Of a stretch of 48,208 nucleotides of DNA, positions 41,088 through 48,208 are shown in pieces. The notes under the pieces are model-generated. The model saw only the letters and a program-made list of their open reading frames with translations. It had not been told where the DNA came from and did not search any database. Source of the DNA: Puniceicoccaceae bacterium (GTDB lineage Bacteria; Verrucomicrobiota; Verrucomicrobiia; Opitutales; Coraliomargaritaceae); NCBI GenBank assembly GCA_007117865.1, contig SKFT01000002.1, positions 1 to 48,208 on the forward strand, read 5' to 3'. A program made the translations under genes and the position numbers. Every line of letters begins with the position of its first letter. Positions within the stretch are counted from its first letter, which is position 1.

Positions 41088-41896
41088 GGAGCACAACTGA
41101 AGAATCTGATAATCGCGTAATCATGGTGCGGGATTTGGAGATGCGCTACGGTTCGTATCTTGTCATGAGCAAACTCAACTTCGATGTCCTGCGTGGTGAG
41201 ATTAAGGTGATAATGGGCGGTAGCGGATGCGGCAAAAGTACGCTCTTGCGTCACCTTATTGGCATGGAATTCCCGACCCGCGGATCGATCGTAATGCTTA
41301 GCCAGAAGGTGTCCCCGGATGATGCGGCGTTGACGCGCTTGCGCCACCGCTTTGGCGTCCTCTACCAGGGTGGCGCGCTGTGGAGTTCCATGACTTTGGC
41401 GGAGAATGTTGCACTGCCTATGGAGACTTTTACCCGTATGGGACGAAAGGAAATTGCCGAGGTTGTTGCCTTTAAATTGGCTTTGGTTGGTCTATCTGGC
41501 TTCGGTGACCGCTATCCCGCCGAACTGAGTGGCGGCATGCGCAAACGCGCGGGTCTTGCCCGTGCGATCGCCTTGGATCCGGAAATCCTTTTTGTCGACG
41601 AGCCTTCTGCCGGATTGGATCCACTCAGCGCAAGACGGCTGGATGAATTAATCCTTGCCTTGAGGGATTCCATGAAAACGACCGTTGTCATCGTTACCCA
41701 TGAACTCGACAGTATTTTTACCATCGCCGATACCGCTCTGTTTTTGGATGCGGAATCCAAAACCGCAATTGCAGATGCCAATCCAAATGAACTCCGTAAT
41801 GGCACAGCCGATGCTCCCGAGCGGGTGCGTACTTTCCTACGCCGTGGTGCGGCTCCCCAATTCTTAGCTCAAGCAGAGGAAATTGATTATGATTAA
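41084..41896 (+). CDS. mlaF: ABC transporter ATP-binding protein (MlaF type)
   Basis: GGSGCGKSTLLRHLIG, LSGGMRKRAGLARAIALDPEILFVDEPSAGLDP; ATGA overlap with mlaE. Confidence 0.93.
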   Translation: MRSTTEESDNRVIMVRDLEMRYGSYLVMSKLNFDVLRGEIKVIMGGSGCGKSTLLRHLIGMEFPTRGSIVMLSQKVSPDDAALTRLRHRFGVLYQGGALWSSMTLAENVALPMETFTRMGRKEIAEVVAFKLALVGLSGFGDRYPAELSGGMRKRAGLARAIALDPEILFVDEPSAGLDPLSARRLDELILALRDSMKTTVVIVTHELDSIFTIADTALFLDAESKTAIADANPNELRNGTADAPERVRTFLRRGAAPQFLAQAEEIDYD

Positions 41897-42935
41897 AGTT
41901 AATCCCAAGTGGATAGGTCTATTTGTTATTGTTGGATTCAGCGCCTTGGCTGGCCTTCTGATCATTTTCGGAGGCGGCGCTTTTGGCGGCAAAGCCAATC
42001 GCTATGTGTTGTTTTTTGATCAGTCGGTTAACGGACTCAATCCGGGCGCAACGGTCAAATTTCGCGGTGTCCCAATTGGCACCGTCGAACGTATCAGTTT
42101 GAGGGTAGTTGGGCAGTCGCCCGAGTCGCGGGCTATTCCAGTGGTCATTGCGCTTAAGCCTCGTCAGCTTGAGCGAGAACTTGGTGTCGGCGTAGATCTG
42201 TTGGCAAAAGACAATATTCGTCGAGCGATTGATAATGGTTTGGCCGCACGGCTGAATCTGGAAAGCTTTGTTACCGGTCTGCTGTTCGTGGAACTTGACT
42301 TTATCGGCATCCCGGGAAGTCAACGCTACCATTTGAGTGCGGATGATGTAGCGCAAGAATGGTTGGAGATCCCCACCGTTGGCTCGCCTTTTGATAAATT
42401 GACTTCGGATATCGTGGCGCTGATTTCAAAGGTGGAAGATATTGATTTTGTGGGCTTGTTCGACAATATTAATACCTTGGTTGGTAATGCCGGAACCGCG
42501 CTCGAATCCGTCGATTTCTACGTCCTAAGCCAAAGTGCCGTTCGTATCATGGACAATGTGTCGACTTTGATGGAAACCGGTGCGGTTAATCGTGCTATGG
42601 TTGAATTTGCCGCTGCCGCTTCCGCTTTTGCTGCGACTGCCGCCACCGCTGAGAGCTTAATCGAACAAATTCAGGGCGAGGGCATTCCATTGGGGCCGCA
42701 ATTGGAGGCAACTCTGGCCGAAGCACAGGAATTGATGCAAGCGTGGAAATCTTTCGCCAGGCAAACTGACCATTTTCTGTCAGGTAACTCTGATTTGCGC
42801 AGTGATTTGGACAATACCATGCAAATCTGGTCGGATACCGCACGCAGCTTTCGCGCTTTGATTGAATTGCTGCGGGAAAATCCAAGATCCATCCTTTCGG
42901 GTAGAACGCTGCAAGGATTTGAACCCCAACAGTGA
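41889..42935 (+). CDS. mlaD: MlaD/MCE family substrate-binding protein
   Basis: N-terminal TM then YVLFFDQSVNGLNPGATVKFRGVPIGTVERISL. Confidence 0.92.
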   Translation: MIKVNPKWIGLFVIVGFSALAGLLIIFGGGAFGGKANRYVLFFDQSVNGLNPGATVKFRGVPIGTVERISLRVVGQSPESRAIPVVIALKPRQLERELGVGVDLLAKDNIRRAIDNGLAARLNLESFVTGLLFVELDFIGIPGSQRYHLSADDVAQEWLEIPTVGSPFDKLTSDIVALISKVEDIDFVGLFDNINTLVGNAGTALESVDFYVLSQSAVRIMDNVSTLMETGAVNRAMVEFAAAASAFAATAATAESLIEQIQGEGIPLGPQLEATLAEAQELMQAWKSFARQTDHFLSGNSDLRSDLDNTMQIWSDTARSFRALIELLRENPRSILSGRTLQGFEPQQ

Positions 42936-43142
42936 TACGCCCGGTTGTGTTTTACCCCAGCTTTGCACACTCCTTGTTTTATCGCCCCAAGGTATTCGCC
43001 AGTTACTTTCATTGGCGGCAAGCGATCTTGACTCCAAATTACGCCAATCCAAGCGGGCTGCCAGGCGCCGGGATGTTTTTTTGCATTTCCCCGTATTTTG
43101 TTATTGATAACCGGGTGAATATCTTTTCCAATTTTCATGTTC

Positions 43143-43234
43143 GGAGAAGTGGCTGAGTGGTCGAAAGCAGTTCTTTGCTAAAGAACCGATCGCCTAAAAG
43201 CGATCCGTGGGTTCAAATCCCACCTTCTCCGCCA
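43143..43234 (+). tRNA. tRNA-Ser(GCU), CCA encoded
   Basis: GGAGAAGTGGCTGAGTGGTCGAAAGCAGTTCTTTGCTAAAGAAC...long variable arm...CTTCTCCGCCA; anticodon GCT. Confidence 0.96.
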
Positions 43235-43379
43235 CTTTTGCATCAAATGATTACTCAATCAGCTGGTGACTTAATATATTTTGTTCTTGCTCAATTTTAG
43301 CTTGCACTAATGCTGCAGCATGCTTCTATCGCATGTTTTTCTCTTTGCAAATGCTATAGGCTTAGCCCTTATTGATGTT

Positions 43380-44027
43380 ATGAAACAATTTAAACTGAAT
43401 GTTATCAGTCGCCCGGAGAGTGGACGAGGTCCAGCTCGCCGACTTCGCAAGTCTGGCCGTATTCCCGCCAGTCTCTATGGCAAAAAAGGTGCTCGCTCAA
43501 TCTCCGTTTTGACGGATGATTTTCGCCGCCTTAATAAACAAGCGGCTGGCTCTGCTGCGATGATCGAGCTGCTGGATGATGAAGGCAAAAAGCACTTGGC
43601 GCTGATCCAGGAGACCCACATTGACCCCATCACTGACGGGTTTTTACATATTGATTTTCACGAAGTTGAGCAAAACGAAACCTTTACCGCCACCGTGCCG
43701 GTTCAAATTACAGGTGAAGAAGTTTCCATTGGGGTTCGCAACGAAAGTGGATTAATTGACCAACACGTTTATGAGTTGGAAATTCGTTGCAAACCTGCCG
43801 ATTTGCCAGAATCCATTGTGTTGGATGTTACCAATCTGCATGTGGGTGATGGTATTCACTTGCGCGATGTTTCCGCTCCGTCCGGGGTTGAGCTTTTTGG
43901 TGATCCTGATACGCTAATTGTGGCCTGCGCCGGTAGTCGTATCGCCAAGGTGGCTGGGTCCACCGCTGATGCAGCTGATGAGGCTGCCGCAGTTGAGGCC
44001 GCCGAAGGCGCGTCCGCTGAATCCTGA
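43380..44027 (+). CDS. rplY: 50S ribosomal protein L25/general stress protein Ctc
   Basis: MKQFKLNVISRPESGRGPARRLRKSGRIPASLYGKKG. Confidence 0.94.
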   Translation: MKQFKLNVISRPESGRGPARRLRKSGRIPASLYGKKGARSISVLTDDFRRLNKQAAGSAAMIELLDDEGKKHLALIQETHIDPITDGFLHIDFHEVEQNETFTATVPVQITGEEVSIGVRNESGLIDQHVYELEIRCKPADLPESIVLDVTNLHVGDGIHLRDVSAPSGVELFGDPDTLIVACAGSRIAKVAGSTADAADEAAAVEAAEGASAES

Positions 44028-44074
44028 TTTTTCGCGGTCTGCTTGCCGGGCTGCACTTTTCGTTCTTTAACAGT

Positions 44075-44671
44075 ATGTCCATTGGTTTGATTGTGGGCTT
44101 GGGCAATCCAGGGCCCCGCTACCAAAACACCCGCCACAACGTCGGGTTCCATTTGCTTGAGGCATTCTCCCACTCCAGGCAGGCATCCGCATGGCGCAAA
44201 AATGATCGTTTCAATGCCTTGGTTGCAGAGGCCTTGATTGCCGACAATCATTTCCAGCTCATGAAGCCGCTTACCTTCATGAACAGAAGCGGGTTTAGCA
44301 TCGCGTCATGGCTGCGCTACTTTGGTCGTTCAGCCAACGAAATTATCGTGGTTTATGATGATCTAACTCTCGATTTCACGCGCAGTAAGTTGTCGATCGG
44401 CGGTAGCGCTGGAGGTCATAATGGTGTTGCCGATATTCTTACGGTTATTCCCTCCAACGACTTCTTTCGTTTTCGGCTTGGAATCGGTAACAAACCCCAT
44501 AAAGCAATGCCACTCGCTGATTATGTGCTTGGCCAATTTAGCAAAAATGAGCAGCAACTGCTTGCCAATCGAATGGACGTTTTCTGTGACCAATTACACA
44601 GCATTTTGCTGGATGGGCCAGATAAGGCCATGAATTCTATCAATCAAAAGACGATTTCTACAAATGAGTAA
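44075..44671 (+). CDS. pth: Peptidyl-tRNA hydrolase
   Basis: GLGNPGPRYQNTRHNVGFHLLE, KPLTFMNRSG. Confidence 0.95.
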   Translation: MSIGLIVGLGNPGPRYQNTRHNVGFHLLEAFSHSRQASAWRKNDRFNALVAEALIADNHFQLMKPLTFMNRSGFSIASWLRYFGRSANEIIVVYDDLTLDFTRSKLSIGGSAGGHNGVADILTVIPSNDFFRFRLGIGNKPHKAMPLADYVLGQFSKNEQQLLANRMDVFCDQLHSILLDGPDKAMNSINQKTISTNE

Positions 44672-44963
44672 CACTAAAAATAAAAACTACAAAGCCACCT
44701 TCATCCTCGATCTTCGCAATACCGAAGATGATGCGACTAAGGTGATTGCCGACATTTCCGAGGTTCTCGGTCAAATTGGTGGTTCCGTCACCGAAAGCCG
44801 CGACCTTGGGGTGCGTGACTTTGCCCGTGCGGCAGACCACCGCTTTAGCCAGGGGCACTACGTCGAGGTCAATTTTGACGGTGATTCCAGCGTTCCTGCA
44901 CAGCTACAGGAAAAGCTACGCTTGGATAAGCGCGTTAACCGCATCTGCGTAGAAGCAGTTTGA
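44664..44963 (+). CDS. rpsF: 30S ribosomal protein S6
   Basis: YKATFILDLRNTEDDATKVIADISEVLGQIGGSV; conserved position before ssb. Confidence 0.9.
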   Translation: MSNTKNKNYKATFILDLRNTEDDATKVIADISEVLGQIGGSVTESRDLGVRDFARAADHRFSQGHYVEVNFDGDSSVPAQLQEKLRLDKRVNRICVEAV

Positions 44964-45003
44964 GTCTTGACCCTTAATCAATTTATCGATTTGGCATTAA
45001 TGC

Positions 45004-45462
45004 ATGGCTTCATTAAATAAAGTTATGCTCATCGGGAATCTTACGCGTGATCCCGAAGTAAGAACCACACCCACTGGTCTGACCATTTGCAAGTTGGGTC
45101 TTGCCGTTAATCGCAACTACACTACCAAAGACGGTGAAAAGCGTGAAGAAACGACTTTTGTCGATATTGACGCTTTCGGTCGCCAAGCTGAGGTGCTAGG
45201 GCAATATTTGCGCAAGGGGCGTCCATTGTTTGTTGAGGGACGTCTTAAATTCGATCAATGGGAAACCCCGGAAGGTGATAAACGAAGTAAGCTTGGCGTC
45301 GTTTTGGATAACTTCCAATTTCTTGGCGACAATCGCGATAGCGATAGCCAAGGTGCCCCAGCCGGTTACGAGCAAAATTCTCCCGCACCCCGTAAAGCGC
45401 CTACTCAAAAACCTGCTGCTGACGATACCGATTCGGGTTTTGATGACGACGTGCCGTTCTAA
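45004..45462 (+). CDS. ssb: Single-stranded DNA-binding protein
   Basis: MASLNKVMLIGNLTRDPEVRTTPTG...acidic tail DDDVPF. Confidence 0.97.
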   Translation: MASLNKVMLIGNLTRDPEVRTTPTGLTICKLGLAVNRNYTTKDGEKREETTFVDIDAFGRQAEVLGQYLRKGRPLFVEGRLKFDQWETPEGDKRSKLGVVLDNFQFLGDNRDSDSQGAPAGYEQNSPAPRKAPTQKPAADDTDSGFDDDVPF

Positions 45463-45479
45463 ACGCACCAGTCTCTTTC

Positions 45480-47087
45480 ATGCATTCACCACTGCCCGAG
45501 TATCAACGGCGCCGGACTTTTGCTATTATTTCTCATCCGGATGCGGGTAAAACGACTTTGACCGAGAAGTTTCTCCTCTATGGCGGTGCTATCAATCTTG
45601 CAGGTGCTGTTAAAGCACGCAAAAAAGATACTGAAACTGCATCTGATTGGATGGAGCTGGAGAAGAAACGCGGGATCTCCGTTTCCTCCACCGTAATGCA
45701 ATTTGATTACGATGATTTTCGTATTAATCTGCTGGATACTCCTGGACACCGTGACTTTTCCGAGGATACTTATCGAGTGCTGACTGCGGTGGATGCCGCA
45801 GTAATGGTGCTGGACGTTGCCAAGGGAATTGAGGAACAAACACTCAAGCTCTTTGAGGTCTGCCGCCAACGTGGCATCCCTATTTTTACTTTTATTAATA
45901 AATGTGATCGCCCGGGAAAAGATGCCCTCACTTTACTGGATGATATTGAACAAACCCTGGGGCTCAGGACTTTCCCCATTAATTGGCCAGTCGGAATGGG
46001 CCCCGATTTTTGCGGTGTTTACGACCGAGTTGACCATAAACTGCACCGTTATGAAAAAGTCTCTGGAGGCAGATTCAAGGCCGTGGTTCAAGTCAATGGA
46101 TTGGATGACCCGGAACTGGCCACCTCTTTGCGCCCCGAGCAGCTCGAAACTTTGCGGGAGGACTTGGAGCTCCTGGATATGGCCGGAACCTCTTTTGATC
46201 ATGATGCCGTTTTGGCTGGTACTATGACCCCTGTCTATTTCGGCAGTGCGATTAATAATTTTGCCGTACAACTTCTCTTGGATGGATTTTTACGCTACGC
46301 TCCAGCCCCAGGTCCACGCTCAATTGAGGGAGGCAAAATAGAGCCTGCCAGCGAGCCTTTTTCAGCATTCGTTTTTAAAATCCAAGCAAATATGGATCCC
46401 AAACACCGAGATCGCTTGATTTTTTTACGTGTTTGCTCAGGTCGTTTTTCGCGCGACCTGCAAGTGCAGCATGTGCAGTCTGGACGAAAAATTCGCCTTG
46501 CTTTCAGTCACCAAATTTTCGGTCGCGAGAGGGAGACCCAGGATGAGGCATGGCCGGGGGATATTATTGGTATTACCGGCCAAGCTAACATAGGTATTGG
46601 TGATACCCTGAGTGAAGAGGCGTCGATTTGCTATCCGCCAATTCCACGCTTTCCTCCTGAATGCTTCATATTATTGCACAACACAGATACCGCTCAGTTC
46701 AAGAAATTCCGCACGGGGCTGGAGCAATTGCTACAGGAAAAAGTTGTGCAACGCTTTTATCCTTTGGATTCTGTTGCCACTATTCCTCTGTTAGGTGCCG
46801 TTGGAGCTTTGCAATTTGATGTCGTGCGTCACCGCATGGAATCCGAATATGGCGCACAAACACGCATTGAGGCAACTCCTTGGAAAGTTACCCGTTGGTT
46901 GGATTCCGATGTCGATGCCGGCATGCTTCAGGGACGCTATTTGTCTGGCTGTATGCCAGTTCGCGATGCAGATGGACGCCTGGCCATGCTCTTCGATAAT
47001 GATTGGAATATGGGATATTTTGCCCGCGAGAATCCTTCTCTAAAACTCCATAACTGCCCAGACGCACGCTCTCTGGCTGCAGTGTAG
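45480..47087 (+). CDS. prfC: Peptide chain release factor 3
   Basis: FAIISHPDAGKTTLTEKFLLYGGAINLAGAVKARK...ISVSSTVMQF...DTPGHRDFSEDTYR. Confidence 0.97.
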   Translation: MHSPLPEYQRRRTFAIISHPDAGKTTLTEKFLLYGGAINLAGAVKARKKDTETASDWMELEKKRGISVSSTVMQFDYDDFRINLLDTPGHRDFSEDTYRVLTAVDAAVMVLDVAKGIEEQTLKLFEVCRQRGIPIFTFINKCDRPGKDALTLLDDIEQTLGLRTFPINWPVGMGPDFCGVYDRVDHKLHRYEKVSGGRFKAVVQVNGLDDPELATSLRPEQLETLREDLELLDMAGTSFDHDAVLAGTMTPVYFGSAINNFAVQLLLDGFLRYAPAPGPRSIEGGKIEPASEPFSAFVFKIQANMDPKHRDRLIFLRVCSGRFSRDLQVQHVQSGRKIRLAFSHQIFGRERETQDEAWPGDIIGITGQANIGIGDTLSEEASICYPPIPRFPPECFILLHNTDTAQFKKFRTGLEQLLQEKVVQRFYPLDSVATIPLLGAVGALQFDVVRHRMESEYGAQTRIEATPWKVTRWLDSDVDAGMLQGRYLSGCMPVRDADGRLAMLFDNDWNMGYFARENPSLKLHNCPDARSLAAV

Positions 47088-47116
47088 TTCACCACTTTTA
47101 TTTCAGCTTGATCCCG

Positions 47117-47623
47117 ATGTCTGATCATCACAATAACACCTCATTGCCTTTTGTGTTGGATAAGCCTAAGGGAAGTGCCAGCACTGCCCGTTGGATTTTC
47201 TTACTTTGCGTGTTAGCTATACCTTTCGCTATCGGAAATGCTTGGCTCAATCCACATCGTCCCCTTTTCGTGCCGCAGGCATTAGAGTTTCCCTACATTT
47301 CCGTTGTTGGCTTACAATCACTTCAGCGCGAGGGACGCGTCCTAATTCTGGATGCCCGAGCGCCCAGCCAGTTTGCTGAAGCTCATATTCCCGGTGCCTT
47401 GTCCCTGTATCCTGGCAATTTCGATGACGATCTAGTGACAGTTGTTGACTCCTGGCAGCCGAATCTAAGTATTGTTATTTATTGCGATGATGCACAATGT
47501 CGATCCAGTAACGTAATCGCCCGTCGCATTCGCGATGAACTGGGCTTGGACTCAATCTATCTACTGGAGGGTGGTTGGTCGCTTTGGATTAAGGAGATTT
47601 TGCGAAATGACAATGTGCTTTAA
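47117..47623 (+). CDS. Rhodanese-like domain protein, membrane-anchored
   Basis: N-terminal TM; LILDARAPSQFAEAHIPGALSL, IVIYCDDAQCRSSNVIARRI, YLLEGGWSLW. Confidence 0.9.
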   Translation: MSDHHNNTSLPFVLDKPKGSASTARWIFLLCVLAIPFAIGNAWLNPHRPLFVPQALEFPYISVVGLQSLQREGRVLILDARAPSQFAEAHIPGALSLYPGNFDDDLVTVVDSWQPNLSIVIYCDDAQCRSSNVIARRIRDELGLDSIYLLEGGWSLWIKEILRNDNVL

Positions 47624-48056
47624 TGGCCGTTATCCTATCAAAAACTTTGGTATTCTACTCTTGTGGTTGCCACGCTTGCTGCTTGCCTTTTTGTTCATTC
47701 TTGCCGGGACTTTAAAAGTGATTAGACCGGACGTTTTTTTGGATAATATCCTGAATTATCGTTTAGTCAGCCATTCGTTTGCATGGCTCGCCGCCTTTTA
47801 TCTGCCAGTTTTAGAAATCACTGCTGGCCTTGCATTGCTGGTTAATAAGACCTGTCGCTCGGCTGCATGGATTCTTATGCTTTGTATGGTCGTATTTGTC
47901 ATTGCATTATTATTGGCATGGGGGAGGGGATTGAATATTGAATGTGGTTGCTTTGGTGCACTCTTTCCACTTGCTGATTATGCGTGGATACTGGTGCGAG
48001 ATGGTGTAATCATTTCCCTGCTGCTCTGGATTCTAATGAAAACTTCCTTCAAATAA
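47607..48056 (+). CDS. DoxX/MauE family membrane protein
   Basis: LPRLLLAFLFILAGTLKVIRPDVFLDNILNYRLV and ECGCFGALF; overlaps the rhodanese gene. Confidence 0.88.
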   Translation: MTMCFNGRYPIKNFGILLLWLPRLLLAFLFILAGTLKVIRPDVFLDNILNYRLVSHSFAWLAAFYLPVLEITAGLALLVNKTCRSAAWILMLCMVVFVIALLLAWGRGLNIECGCFGALFPLADYAWILVRDGVIISLLLWILMKTSFK

Positions 48057-48085
48057 TGCATCCTGCGTTGTTTAGCTGACAGTTA

Positions 48086-48208
48086 TCATTCCTTCCCCCG
48101 CAAGCGCCTGTTGAGTGTCCACTCACCGTGGCCGAGCTGATAACAGCTGCCGGGCTTCTTGCGTCCCAGCCACTTCGCAACCCACTGCGCCTGCGCCTCG
48201 ACAAAGAC
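48086..48208 (-). CDS. C-terminal fragment of an unidentified CDS running off the window edge
   Basis: Open minus-strand frame ...VFVEAQAQWVAKWLGRKKPGSCYQLGHGEWTLNRRLRGKE* with stop at 48086-48088. Confidence 0.4.
   Translation of the reverse strand, partial: VFVEAQAQWVAKWLGRKKPGSCYQLGHGEWTLNRRLRGKE

Overview
The window looks like a chromosomal segment of a Verrucomicrobia/Opitutae-like bacterium (inferred from gene content and order, not tested by search). Most of it is housekeeping: folE2, an ANL ligase, sppA, trpS, cobA-hemD, hemC, ilvN-ilvC with tRNA-Val, psd, yceI, mutS plus a class III cyclase, prs, a Fur-family regulator, ymdB, tig-clpP-clpX, rnpB, hisG, aguB-aguA, an Mla-type lipid ABC transporter, tRNA-Ser, rplY-pth-rpsF-ssb-prfC, and a rhodanese/MauE pair. 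The centrepiece is an ~11.7 kb minus-strand respiratory operon. It contains a small Tat-like ORF, Alternative Complex III (actABCDEF), an uncharacterised membrane protein, ccoS and ccoN-O-P, in which the CcoP-like subunit has only one CXXCH motif. The strongest local anomaly is the phosphatidylserine decarboxylase homologue: the pyruvoyl-forming Ser of the GGST motif reads Ala, followed by Cys (GGAC). Other points of interest are dispersed REP-like repeats shared between three intergenic regions, a tRNA-Val(UAC) directly upstream of ilvN-ilvC on the same strand, and a cyclase with an unrecognised N-terminal domain next to mutS. No CRISPR array, prophage, transposase or rRNA was found.
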